DNA of 64,000 bases from UBA11612 sp963662375 (GTDB lineage: Bacteria > Pseudomonadota > Alphaproteobacteria > Rhodospirillales > Rhodospirillaceae), in assembly GCA_963662375.2 (NCBI GenBank), contig CAXXRP010000011.1, positions 50,344 to 114,343 of the forward strand, given 5' to 3'. The translations under genes and the position numbers were made by a program. Positions 46,639-55,438 of the stretch are shown here, piece after piece. The notes below the pieces were generated by a model. The model was not told where the DNA came from. It saw only the letters and a list, made by a program, of their open reading frames with translations, and made no database searches. Each line of letters begins with the position of its first letter. The stretch's first letter is position 1.

Positions 46639-47754
46639 TCAGTAGACGACGACGCTCCGGATTGACTCGCCGCGCGTCATCAGGTCGAACCCTTCGTTGA
46701 TGCGCTCAAGCGGCAGTGTATGAGTGATCAAGTCGTCGATATTGATCTTTCGGTCCATATACCAGTCGACGATCCTGGGGACGTCTGTCCGGCCGCGCGC
46801 GCCGCCGAAGGCCGTGCCGATCCAGCGGCGGCCGGTGACCAGCTGGAATGGGCGAGTCGCAATCTCCTGGCCTGCGCCGGCGACGCCGATGATCACGCTC
46901 ACACCCCAGCCGCGGTGGCAGCACTCGAGCGCCTGGCGCATCAGGGTGGTATTGCCGACGCACTCGAAGCTGTAGTCGGCGCCGCCTTTGGTCAGCTCGA
47001 CCAAGTGGCCGACAAGATCGCCTTTGACCTCCTTCGGATTGACGAAGTGGGTCATGCCGAACTTGCGGGCGAGCGCCTCGCGCGTCGGATTGATATCGAC
47101 CCCGACGATCATGTCGGCGCCGACCATCTTGGCGCCTTGAATGACGTTCAGCCCTATGCCGCCCAGGCCGAATACGACGACGTTGGCCCCGGCTTCCACC
47201 TTGGCGGTGAAGATGACCGCGCCGATCCCCGTTGTCACACCGCAGCCGATGTAACAGATTTTGTCGAACGGCGCGTCTTGGCGCACCTTGGCGAGAGCGA
47301 TCTCCGGCAACACGGTGTAGTTCGCAAATGTCGAGCAGCCCATGTAGTGGAACACCGGCTTACCGCCCATCGAGAACCGGCTGGTGCCGTCGGGCATCAC
47401 CCCCTTACCCTGGGTCGCCCTGATCGAGGTGCAGAGATTGGTCTTGCGGCTGGTGCAGGATTTGCACTCGCGGCATTCCGGCGTATACAGCGGAATGACG
47501 TGGTCGCTCTTCTTGAGCGACTTCACCGCTGGCCCGATGTCGACGACTACGCCGGCCCCTTCGTGGCCGAGTATGGCAGGAAAAAGGCCCTCAGGGTCGG
47601 CCCCGGATAAGGTGAATTTGTCGGTGTGGCAAATACCGGTCGCCTTGACCTCGACCAGCACCTCGTTGGCGCGCGGTCCTTCGAGTTGCACCGTTTCGAT
47701 CGACAGCGGTTTGCCGGCCCCTACTGCGACCGCCGCACGAACGTCCATAGTCAT
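46639..47754 (-). CDS. frmA: S-(hydroxymethyl)glutathione dehydrogenase / class III alcohol dehydrogenase
   Basis: Zinc-dependent medium-chain dehydrogenase of 371 aa that oxidises the glutathione-formaldehyde adduct to S-formylglutathione. Catalytic zinc ligands: Cys in ATGICHTD, His/Glu in GHEGAG and the later Cys in GCGVTTG. The structural zinc site is CRECKSCTSRKTNLC, and the NAD-binding motif is GLGGIGLNV. It lies 18 bp after gfa and is co-transcribed with it. Assigning it to formaldehyde rather than to another alcohol rests on the class III-like sequence and the gfa partner. Confidence 0.85.
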   Translation of the reverse strand: MTMDVRAAVAVGAGKPLSIETVQLEGPRANEVLVEVKATGICHTDKFTLSGADPEGLFPAILGHEGAGVVVDIGPAVKSLKKSDHVIPLYTPECRECKSCTSRKTNLCTSIRATQGKGVMPDGTSRFSMGGKPVFHYMGCSTFANYTVLPEIALAKVRQDAPFDKICYIGCGVTTGIGAVIFTAKVEAGANVVVFGLGGIGLNVIQGAKMVGADMIVGVDINPTREALARKFGMTHFVNPKEVKGDLVGHLVELTKGGADYSFECVGNTTLMRQALECCHRGWGVSVIIGVAGAGQEIATRPFQLVTGRRWIGTAFGGARGRTDVPRIVDWYMDRKINIDDLITHTLPLERINEGFDLMTRGESIRSVVVY

Positions 47755-47772
47755 TTCCCCCGATCGGGACGT

Positions 47773-48348
47773 CTAAGCCTTCAGGACGCCCGATGCCTTC
47801 GCCGTATGAGTTGCGATTAAGTCCATCAGCGGCGGCGATAGGCAGTCGTAAGGCTCTAGCCCCAGTTCATTTAAGCGGGCGCGAACCGCACCCTGGCGCT
47901 CGGGCGGGGATCCTGACTCGATGATCGACGAGACGAAGGCGGCGAATTCTGGCGCCGACCAGCCGCTCTGCGGCGAAAGCTCAGTGTGGATGAAATCGAG
48001 TCCGTGGAACGGATGCTTGGCATTCTCGATGCGTCCATACATGTGCACGCCGCACTCCTTGCAGGCATGGCGCTGGATGGTGGCGCTGCTGTCCACGACC
48101 TTGAGCTTATCGCCGTTCTTGGTCACGGATAGTTTGTCCCGTGGTAAGACGGCCACCACTGAGAAAAGTGCGCCGTCCGGCTTCCAGCACTTGGTGCAGC
48201 CGCAGGCATGGTTGTGGGCGGTCTGCCCCGCGATGGTAACTTCGATGCGGTTGTCCCTGCATCTGCACAGCAGCGTGCCGCCGGCAAAGTCCTTCGCGGC
48301 CGGCTTGATACCCTCGTCAACCGACGGATGAATCGAGATTGCGTCCAT
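47773..48348 (-). CDS. gfa: S-(hydroxymethyl)glutathione synthase (GFA family)
   Basis: Protein of 191 aa from ATG 48348 (GAGGAGGGGG directly upstream). The glutathione-dependent formaldehyde-activating enzyme family binds zinc through Cys clusters: CRC (near 29-31), CGCTKC (near 49-54) and CKEC (near 96-99), all present. It accelerates formation of the formaldehyde-glutathione adduct that FrmA oxidises. First gene of a gfa-frmA operon, divergent from the AraC regulator across 164 bp. Confidence 0.9.
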   Translation of the reverse strand: MDAISIHPSVDEGIKPAAKDFAGGTLLCRCRDNRIEVTIAGQTAHNHACGCTKCWKPDGALFSVVAVLPRDKLSVTKNGDKLKVVDSSATIQRHACKECGVHMYGRIENAKHPFHGLDFIHTELSPQSGWSAPEFAAFVSSIIESGSPPERQGAVRARLNELGLEPYDCLSPPLMDLIATHTAKASGVLKA

Positions 48349-48512
48349 GTCCCCCTCCTCGGTCCGGTTTGGCTGGCGATTATGGAGCGGGAACAAGCGC
48401 CCCCGCAAGCCCCAGGGCGAAAATTCTGTCGCCTCTCAGGAAACACCTGCCGCATACTTCGCAAAGGGTACGGTTCGCGAAAATCGGCGTGCCGACCAGC
48501 CCGCAGGAAGCC

Positions 48513-49469
48513 ATGGTCCACAGGCTTACATCGCTGGAAACGAGCGGCGTCCCTGCTCCGCAGCGTCCGGTTTTCTGGGCTGCGGCGCTGTCGCGGCTGT
48601 GCGGGCGCCTGCACACCGACGGCTTCGGTGCCGACAGTATTGACGGCCGTATTGCGTATGGCTCGATCGGCCCGCTCAAACTCTGCCAGATCGACGCTAC
48701 CCGCCACCGCGTCGCCCTTTCCGCGGCCTGGGCGGGATCCGGGCAGCATCCGCTGATGAAGGTGGTGCCGCAGCTCAAGGGCACTTCGGTGTTCGAGCAG
48801 GACGGGCGGAGCATCACCATCACCCCGGGGGGCGGAATCGCTTACGACGTCGCGCGCCCGCATGTAATCTCGAGCCAAGCCAAGACCAAGCATCTCGTGG
48901 TGATCGTTCCGCGCACGCTCGCGGCCCTGCGAGGGTTCATGGACGACGGCATGCGCCCACAGATTTTTCCGGCGCGCGCGGGCGTCGGGCGGCTGGCCAG
49001 CGACCTGGTCAAGTCGACCTTCAAGGAGATTGACACCATCACCGCCGATTGCGAGGAGGAGCTCGACGAATCGATCCTCGATATCATCGGCTTGCCGCTG
49101 CTGCTGCAGCGCGGGCTGCAGAGCCCGGCGCGGCGCGGCGATCTCCTCAAGACCCGGACCAAGCACTACATTCGCCGCAACCTGCACGACCCGGAACTCT
49201 CCATCGAGCATATCGCCGCGGCGCTCGGCTGCAGCAAGCGCTATCTTCATATGGCGTTCGCCGACGAAGGGGTGACGATCGCCAAATACATCTGGATGAC
49301 GCGCCTCGAGCAGTGCCGAGCGCAATTGGCGAACCTTTCGCCGGAGGGCGCGACGGTTACAGACGTCGCCTTTGCCCTGGGGCTTCAACAGCTCTTCCCA
49401 CTTCAGCCGCATCTTCAAAGAGACGTCGGGGTGCCGCCGTCTCACCTGCTCCGCCAGAAGCCTCGGTGA
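48513..49469 (+). CDS. AraC-family regulator with two compensating frameshifts in its second HTH
   Basis: Protein of 318 aa from ATG 48513. An N-terminal cupin-type ligand domain is followed by an AraC HTH (ELSIEHIAAALGCSKRYLHMAFADEG). The second HTH should read ...AFALGFNSSSHFSRIFKETSGVPPSHLL. Instead one extra base near 49381 (G4 run) and one missing near 49426 (G4 run) leave about 15 residues in the wrong frame (LQQLFPLQPHLQRDV). The normal end is then restored. If real, DNA binding is likely lost. It is divergent from gfa-frmA and is the obvious candidate regulator of that operon. Confidence 0.8.
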   Translation: MVHRLTSLETSGVPAPQRPVFWAAALSRLCGRLHTDGFGADSIDGRIAYGSIGPLKLCQIDATRHRVALSAAWAGSGQHPLMKVVPQLKGTSVFEQDGRSITITPGGGIAYDVARPHVISSQAKTKHLVVIVPRTLAALRGFMDDGMRPQIFPARAGVGRLASDLVKSTFKEIDTITADCEEELDESILDIIGLPLLLQRGLQSPARRGDLLKTRTKHYIRRNLHDPELSIEHIAAALGCSKRYLHMAFADEGVTIAKYIWMTRLEQCRAQLANLSPEGATVTDVAFALGLQQLFPLQPHLQRDVGVPPSHLLRQKPR

Positions 49470-49512
49470 CCGCAGTCACCGCTACGCCACGTCGTCGACC
49501 AGCGGCGTGACC

Positions 49513-50988
49513 TCATTTGACATCCGCAGGTCCCATCGCGTCCGCATCACGCTGGGTGCGGGCGTTCCACTCCTGCACGACCGGCGCTGGTGTCGGACGG
49601 TCGAGCAGACTTCCGACGATGAAGGCGACGAAGCTGCCGGCAAAGCCCGCGTAGATTGGAAGGTTGGCGTAGATGTCTTGCATCACTGCCATCCCGCCAA
49701 AGGTCAAGGCGATCCCCACAATGATGCTCGCAAGCGCGCCCTTGATGGTGGCGCGCTTCCAAACAATGCCGCCGACGATCGCAACGAAGGGGCCTGCAAT
49801 CAGGATGGCGCAGGCGATCGTGAACCCCGCAACCACATCATTGATCGACGCGGCGGCCGCGAGCATGAGCACCCCGATGATCAGTACGAACCCCCGGCTT
49901 GTGCGTACCTCTTGGAGGTCCTGCCTGGTGTCATCCGTACCCAATGCAGCGGCGCTCGGCAGCCCGCGGTGCCGGATCGTCCGCAGAATGTCCTCCTTGG
50001 CCACGGTCGCGGCGGCAATCAGTGCTCCGCTGGAGGTGGACATGACCGCCGCGAGCGCCGCCGCGACCACAAGCCCAGTCAAGCCGACCGGAAGGAGTAG
50101 TCGCGCGGCTTCGACGTAGACCTGGTCGCGATCCGTGATGGCGGGAAGAACAACCTTGGCCGACATGCCGATCAGGCTTCCGGCGAGCGCGTAACAGAAG
50201 CAGTAGACCGCCGCCGCAACGCCGCCCCACTTCGCGACGGCGGAGCTGCGCGCCGTGAACACGCGCTGCCAAATATCCTGCCCCACGAGCATGCTGAGGA
50301 TGAATAGGATGAAATAGCTGATCATAGTGCCGAGCCCGATGTGGGTCAGCGAGAACGCCGTGTCCGGCAAATTGGCGCGCAGCCCCTCGAAGCCTCCGGC
50401 GCCGATGAGCGCGGCCGGCAGAAGCAGGAACAAGAAGCCGAAGGTTTTAACCACGAACTGCACGAAGTCGGTGAGCGTAATCGACCACATGCCGCCGAGC
50501 GTTGAGTAGAACACGACCACGCTGCCGCCGAGCAGGATGGCGGAGACCTTCGAGATGCCGAACAACACGCCTAAGATCGCGCCGTAGGCAATGGTCGAGG
50601 TGACCGCGATCATGAAGGTGTAGGCCAGTATCACCACGCCGGAGATGATGCTCGCGCCAAGGCCATAACGCAACTCCAGCATCTGGGGGATGGTGTACAC
50701 CCCCAGTCGATTGATCAGACCCGCCATCAAGAGGCTTATCAGCAAGAGCCCAAGCGCAATGGAGAACACCATCCACACGCCCGAGATGCCATACTGGTAC
50801 CCGAGGCCTACGCCGCCAACCGTCGAGGCGCCGCCCATGACCAAAGCGCCCATCGTGGCGGTATAGAGCACGGGCCCCAGGCGCCGTCCGGCGACGAGAA
50901 AGTCTGACTGGCTCTTTGCCCGGCTCTTGGCATACCAACCAATGACGATCATTAGGACGATGTAGATCCCAATGACAATGATATCCAT
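49513..50988 (-). CDS. Sodium:solute symporter (SSS family)
   Basis: Protein of 491 aa with about 13 membrane segments. The family signature is GRRLGPVLYTATMGALVMGGASTVGGVGLGYQYG near the N-terminus and the TM8 region VVAAALAAVMSTSSGALIAAATV with the conserved Ser/Thr sodium-site residues. SSS carriers import osmolytes, carboxylates or amino acids. Lying beside a HutC-type regulator and a betaine-demethylase-like oxygenase it may take up that oxygenase's substrate; this is inference. Confidence 0.9.
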   Translation of the reverse strand: MDIIVIGIYIVLMIVIGWYAKSRAKSQSDFLVAGRRLGPVLYTATMGALVMGGASTVGGVGLGYQYGISGVWMVFSIALGLLLISLLMAGLINRLGVYTIPQMLELRYGLGASIISGVVILAYTFMIAVTSTIAYGAILGVLFGISKVSAILLGGSVVVFYSTLGGMWSITLTDFVQFVVKTFGFLFLLLPAALIGAGGFEGLRANLPDTAFSLTHIGLGTMISYFILFILSMLVGQDIWQRVFTARSSAVAKWGGVAAAVYCFCYALAGSLIGMSAKVVLPAITDRDQVYVEAARLLLPVGLTGLVVAAALAAVMSTSSGALIAAATVAKEDILRTIRHRGLPSAAALGTDDTRQDLQEVRTSRGFVLIIGVLMLAAAASINDVVAGFTIACAILIAGPFVAIVGGIVWKRATIKGALASIIVGIALTFGGMAVMQDIYANLPIYAGFAGSFVAFIVGSLLDRPTPAPVVQEWNARTQRDADAMGPADVK

Positions 50989-51252
50989 CCCATCATCTCC
51001 CCCTACGGAGGCCGCCGCAACCGCACCCTTGGTCAGCAGAGCTGCGCACAGGCCCCGGTAGCTCGCCGGCTAATTGAATATATTTTTTACGCTGAGCTTC
51101 TCCGTCCTCTTTCCAAGATTTCGGAGTCGATCCGCTCTGCACCGTCCGTCGCACATATTTGCCCGGCGCCTTCCAAATCGCTCAATCACCTGCGCCGTAC
51201 TATACTGCCGATTGTGCGGCATTATCTATACAAATGAGCCGCAGGGCAGCCG

Positions 51253-52017
51253 TCACCAACACGTCCGCCAGGACGTGAATCCCAGATCGCCTTTGAATTT
51301 GCTGCCCAAACGGTAGCGGCTGCCGGGGTAGGTGAGCCAGGCGATCGATGAGATGCCGCCTTCGACGCGGGCCGCGCGGTAGAGCAGAAGGCAAGGCTCC
51401 GTGCTTTTGATCTTCAGCAGCCGGCAGGCCCGCGCATTAGGTAAGGACGGCTTCGACCAGATGCTCCGCCTCCTTGATCGCCGCGACCGCGGCCAGGATC
51501 TTGTTGGGCGTGGACCTCGCAAAATCAGCCTTAAGGTACCGCGGGAAGAGGCATGGATTAACGTAGCGATCCTCGAGATGGATGGGGACGCCGCTTTCAC
51601 TGTGAACGATGACCGATGGGATAAGCACGATCCCAAAGGCAGCTCAAACGCGTCGGTGAGCGCCCGGGGCGCCATTTCAGACCGCAGAAGATGCACACGC
51701 GAGGAATGGACATGGCCGCGCTCGACGATCTCGTCGGCAATGCCGCGAATCGTCAGCAGCTCCGATTTCGGGCGTACATCGGTGACGAAACTGCCGAGAC
51801 CGGGATGGCGGTGGACGCGGCCTTCGTTTGCGAGCTCGCGCAGCGCCCGGTTCGCCGTCATCCGGCTTGCCTTGAACACCTTTACCAAAGCCGCTTCAGC
51901 CGGAATCTGGTAGTGCACCGGCCATAACCCGGAATCGATATTGCGCAGAACATAGTCCTTGACCCGCTGATAGAGCGGCACCTGCCCGGTCCGCGGTATT
52001 TCAATTGCCGGAATCAT
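51253..52017 (-). CDS. GntR/HutC-family regulator with frameshifted ligand domain
   Basis: Protein of 254 aa. The N-terminal winged helix is intact (PLYQRVKDYVLRNIDSGLW...MTANRALRELANEGRVHRHPGLGSFV). In the UTRA ligand domain the expected stretch (SVIVHSESGVPIHLEDRYVNPCLFP...EAEHLVEAVL) is found only in another frame, at about 51640-51437. Before and after it the main frame is correct (AFELPLGS; NARACRLLKIKSTEPCLLLYR). Two compensating indels thus scramble about 65 residues. If real, it may be a DNA binder without ligand response. It is 19 bp from the oxygenase gene at 52037 and probably regulates it. Confidence 0.8.
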   Translation of the reverse strand: MIPAIEIPRTGQVPLYQRVKDYVLRNIDSGLWPVHYQIPAEAALVKVFKASRMTANRALRELANEGRVHRHPGLGSFVTDVRPKSELLTIRGIADEIVERGHVHSSRVHLLRSEMAPRALTDAFELPLGSCLSHRSSFTVKAASPSISRIATLIHASSRGTLRLILRGPRPTRSWPRSRRSRRRSIWSKPSLPNARACRLLKIKSTEPCLLLYRAARVEGGISSIAWLTYPGSRYRLGSKFKGDLGFTSWRTCW

Positions 52018-52036
52018 GGAGGGAGAGTAATCGCGC

Positions 52037-53209
52037 TCACGCCGCCGTCGCGTTGCGCGCGGCGGCGAGGTCGACGTCGCTACCGAGCTTGCTTGCGGAA
52101 TAGTAATAGAAGTCCCAGATCGTGCCTTCGAAATCCGGCGGCGCCAGGGGACCCGAAGTATAATAGCGCGTCTTCATGCCTTTTTGAACCCCTTCGAGCT
52201 GTTCCTTGTCCTCGGCATTGAACGCGAGGCACAGGTCGCGAAAGGCAATCACCTCGGGATGATCGGGATCCGCGACGTTTCCGGCAAGGCCCCATTTTAC
52301 GTCCACCGTATCGGCTTCGATCGGCTTGACCACCATGTACAGGGTGGTGTTGGGAGTGATCGACAGGACCAAGTTAGGGAAGACGCTGAAAAGCACCGAT
52401 GTGCGCTGCTCCTCCGGCGTGAGATCTGAGTGGTAAGGTCCACGCTCCGGGACTTTCGGATCGTATCCGGAAGTATAGGCGGTCATGCCTTCCGGCGCCG
52501 GGATCTTCTTGCATAGCGCCGTCGGTGTGATCGGATGGAGGGTTTTCGCGTGAGCGACGCTCAAGTGGTACCCCTCCATGAAATTCTCGACCAGGCACTT
52601 CCAGTTTGTTCGCCACACTTCATGGCCGACAAACTGATGGTGCCTGCCGAGTGCATGATAGTTGTTGATGCTCGGCAGAAAGGCTTCCAGCCGCGACGCT
52701 AGCGGCGCGGCGTTGCCATCGAGGTTGACGAAAATAAAATCCTGCCAGATCTCCGCCTTGAACTCAGGCAGGCTGCACTTCGCCTTGTCGAAGGCCGCCG
52801 CCCGGCCCATCAGCGGCGCATTCAAGATGCCGCCGTCGGTGCCGTAGCTCCAGCCATGGTAGCTGCAGACAAATCGTTTCTTGTTTCCCGCGCCCTTGGC
52901 GACCAAGTTTGCGCGGTGGCGGCAGACGTTCGACAGCACTCTGATATTGCCGTCCTTGCCGCGCACGACCAGGAGGGGTTCGCCGACGAGGTCTGTGGCA
53001 TAGAAATCGCCGGCTTGCGGCAACTCGGCGACATGGCCGACGCAAATCCACTCTTGCCGGAACAGGGCTTCGCGTTCGAGTGCGAGGAAGCTCTCCGACG
53101 TATAGTATGCGGGCAGCATGGTGTGGGCGGCGCTTGCCGGCGCACCCTTCAATGCGGTCAATTGCGCGCGGATCCTTCCTACTTCGTCGCTGCGCCCGAT
53201 ATCGCCCAT
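52037..53209 (-). CDS. Rieske oxygenase alpha subunit (betaine/carnitine demethylase-like)
   Basis: Protein of 390 aa. Rieske site CRHRANLV...CSYHGWSYG (near 93-116) and mononuclear iron site in ENFMEGYHLSVAHAKTLH (near 205-222). The overall pattern (YYTSESFLALEREALFRQEWICVGHVAELPQAGDF) matches the GbcA/stachydrine-demethylase/CntA branch that removes N-methyl groups from quaternary amines as formaldehyde. No reductase is adjacent; the protein at 44494..45591 is a candidate. An HutC regulator and SSS symporter are next to it. Confidence 0.87.
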   Translation of the reverse strand: MGDIGRSDEVGRIRAQLTALKGAPASAAHTMLPAYYTSESFLALEREALFRQEWICVGHVAELPQAGDFYATDLVGEPLLVVRGKDGNIRVLSNVCRHRANLVAKGAGNKKRFVCSYHGWSYGTDGGILNAPLMGRAAAFDKAKCSLPEFKAEIWQDFIFVNLDGNAAPLASRLEAFLPSINNYHALGRHHQFVGHEVWRTNWKCLVENFMEGYHLSVAHAKTLHPITPTALCKKIPAPEGMTAYTSGYDPKVPERGPYHSDLTPEEQRTSVLFSVFPNLVLSITPNTTLYMVVKPIEADTVDVKWGLAGNVADPDHPEVIAFRDLCLAFNAEDKEQLEGVQKGMKTRYYTSGPLAPPDFEGTIWDFYYYSASKLGSDVDLAAARNATAA

Positions 53210-53238
53210 TTTGACCCCCCCCCCGCATATTTGCTTCC

Positions 53239-54046
53239 GGCATTGTCAGATTAAACCCAACCGGTCTGCGAAGGCCAGGATATTGGGGCCCTCAGGCTGC
53301 AAGCTGCCGCCACTCAGCCAGAGCGGCAACGCGGTTGAGCTTGAAGGCTTTGCGACTGATGAGATGACGTTGCTGGTTGAAGTGGTTATCGACTGAAGCG
53401 TGGATTGAAGCGAATTTCTGAAGCGATTTCGAAGTCCCGAATCTCGCCATCGCTCGCTCTCGTTGCCGGAACGGTTGATGCGAGTTTTCGGCCCGATTGT
53501 TGAGCCACCTCTCAGTCTCCTGACAGGCTTCGTTGCCAATTTCCCTCATCGCCGCACGATATGAGCGGAGCTGATACGTCACAACGATTTCTGGACGGCC
53601 ATATCGTTTCATCGCTTTTCGTAAAAACCTCAGCGCTGCCGTACGATCGCGCCTCTTTGTGACGTATGTTTCAAACACTTCGCCCTCGTGATCGACAGCA
53701 CGCCATAAATAGTGAGTTTCGCCATTGATCCGCACGAAACCTCGTCCAGATGCCAACGCCATTGCGGCCCACCCCGCATCTGTGCCGAACGTTTCTTCTT
53801 GATTTCAGACGCGAACGTCGGGCCAAACCGATTCCACCAAACCCGTACTGTCTCGTGGCAGGTATCGATCCCTCGCTCATGGAGCAGGTCCTCGACCTGC
53901 CTTAACGAGAGCGGAAATCGAATATACATCATCACAGTCAAGCGAATGATCTCGGGTGAAGTCTTGAAATAGCGGAGGGGGTTTTTCATCCGAGGACGCT
54001 ATGAGACGCGATTTGTCGGCTCAAGAAGTTTTCCTCTGACAATGCC
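53239..54046 (-). mobile_element. IS6-family insertion sequence (808 bp)
   Basis: Ends GGCATTGTCAGA (53239-53250) and its complement TCTGACAATGCC (54035-54046) bound a single transposase gene on the minus strand. The subterminal sequence at 53250-53290 differs from that of the fragments at 39132 and 61944, so this is a diverged copy. The 8-bp flanks (ttgcttcc, atcgttgg) do not match, so there is no target duplication, which is usual after IS6 recombination. Confidence 0.87.
53292..53989 (-). pseudogene. IS6-family transposase, one frameshift
   Basis: The N-terminal part (from 53989: MKNPLRYFKTSPEIIRLTVM...SLRQVEDLLHERGI) runs to QWRWHLDEV; the expected FVRINGETHYLWRAVDHEGEVFE continues in the next frame from about 53745 to the stop at 53292. 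One T lost from a T4 run (gttttc to gtttc) explains it. The DDE residues are in WHLDEV (Asp), YLWRAVDHEG (Asp) and the C-terminal RAENSHQP region (Glu). With the frame restored the enzyme is full length, about 232 aa. Confidence 0.85.
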
Positions 54047-54246
54047 ATCGTTGGCCCTGCGCGCGGCCCCGGCATTTGTCCTGTCGCTCGGGGCGGTTTC
54101 TGGTGTATAATCTCCTCCAAATCTTGGTACTATGCGGTGACGGTCGCCGGCCGTTGCACGGTGCTTCGCCGCCGACCGCCGGCTTTATCCGCTTGAGGTG
54201 GAAGATGCAGTCCACGCAAAGCCCTGTCTAGAACCGGAGTGCGACC

Positions 54247-55410
54247 ATGTCAGCGTTTCCAGCGGTAGCGCCGCGCACTGATCGGCGGCGGGCCCTTCGC
54301 CCGGCGTATGTCGTTGTTGCCCTGGCCGCCAGCTTCCTGGGACAGCCGGCAGCGGCGACCGAAACCAAGGGCTGGGTCGTAAGCTGGCTTGGCCAAGCCA
54401 TGTACTCGCAGGACGGCGATTGTCCGGACGGCATCAATCCGCGCTGGAAGGAACAGCGTCTCAGGGTTCTCGCCGATCTCGGCTATACCAAGAAAGAGAT
54501 CGACGATCTGGTTAACGAACAACTAGCGGGCAAAAGCGGCGGGCGCATCGGGCCGCTGATCGTCAATCGCGGCCGGCTCAATGGCGAGCCGGTCAATGCC
54601 TATCTCTATCCATCGGCCGTGGTCGACCCGAAGCTCCATGCGATGGGCGGGAAATACGCCTACGGGTTCGATCTCGACGGCAAGGGACCGAATTCGCCGC
54701 ACGCCTTTGAGGACCCCGAGACCCACGAGAAGGGCGTAGACCATGAGTTGGCGCGGGCGTTCGGCTGCATGCCCCAATTTCGCGGCTCGCTGACCATCAC
54801 CCCGGGCAACTGGGCCTGGACCTGGTCGCAATTGAAGGATAATCAGCCCGCCTGGGTGATCACCCTCACCGGCGAGGATCTGAGCAAGGACGGCGATGTA
54901 ACGATCGCCATCGACCGGGCGATCGAGTTCCTGCGCTCCAACAGCGACGGCAACACCCGGTTCGACATGACCTACCGAGTCGATCCCGACCCGCGCTCGC
55001 AAAATGTCTACTTAGGCAAGATCAAGAACGGCGTCGTAATCTTGCGTGAACCGGGAACTAAGAGCATTCATCTGCTCCAGGATCCGCAGGTCGCCCCGGA
55101 ATTCCGCATGAGCAACGTGCAGATGCGGCTGAAGAGGAACCCCGACCGCACTCTGGAGGTCATGCTTGGCGGCTACCAACCGTGGGCCGATTTGTATTTC
55201 AGCTTTGCGTCCGGCGCCGCCGGCAACGAGACCGCCCAGACCGGCGACATCCCCGGGCTCTACTACCTCATGAAAAAATACGCAGACGCCGCGGCGGACC
55301 CCAGGACCGGACAGAACACGGCGATCTCCGCGACCTACTATCTCACCGCCGTGCCGGCCTTCGTTCGCCCTGCCGGCGCCGACAAAGATGGCAAAGTCGC
55401 GGCGCGTTAG
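54247..55410 (+). CDS. Exported protein of unknown function, paralogue of 62307..63449
   Basis: Protein of 387 aa with a signal peptide (cleavage near AAA-TE, residue 38). The mature part has no motif I can name. It shares, in the same order, several blocks with the protein at 62307..63449: DCPDGINP (DCPHGFNN), GVDHELARAFGCM (GVDNQLYRAIGCV), YQPWADLYFSF/ADIEGWYLQL and YADAAADPRTGQNTAISATY (LADAYPDPKTGINTAISSAF). The conserved Cys pair (DCP, GCM) may form a disulfide. It is the first gene of a same-strand cluster with DUF1592, DUF1552, PF03640-like and NHL proteins (28 bp to the next), so it likely works with them. Confidence 0.75.
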   Translation: MSAFPAVAPRTDRRRALRPAYVVVALAASFLGQPAAATETKGWVVSWLGQAMYSQDGDCPDGINPRWKEQRLRVLADLGYTKKEIDDLVNEQLAGKSGGRIGPLIVNRGRLNGEPVNAYLYPSAVVDPKLHAMGGKYAYGFDLDGKGPNSPHAFEDPETHEKGVDHELARAFGCMPQFRGSLTITPGNWAWTWSQLKDNQPAWVITLTGEDLSKDGDVTIAIDRAIEFLRSNSDGNTRFDMTYRVDPDPRSQNVYLGKIKNGVVILREPGTKSIHLLQDPQVAPEFRMSNVQMRLKRNPDRTLEVMLGGYQPWADLYFSFASGAAGNETAQTGDIPGLYYLMKKYADAAADPRTGQNTAISATYYLTAVPAFVRPAGADKDGKVAAR

Positions 55411-55438
55411 CCGGCATTCACGCAAGGAGGCTTAAGGT

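Noticed and set aside
53239..54046. Target-site duplication for the full IS6 element
   Set aside because: Flanking 8-mers ttgcttcc and atcgttgg do not match.
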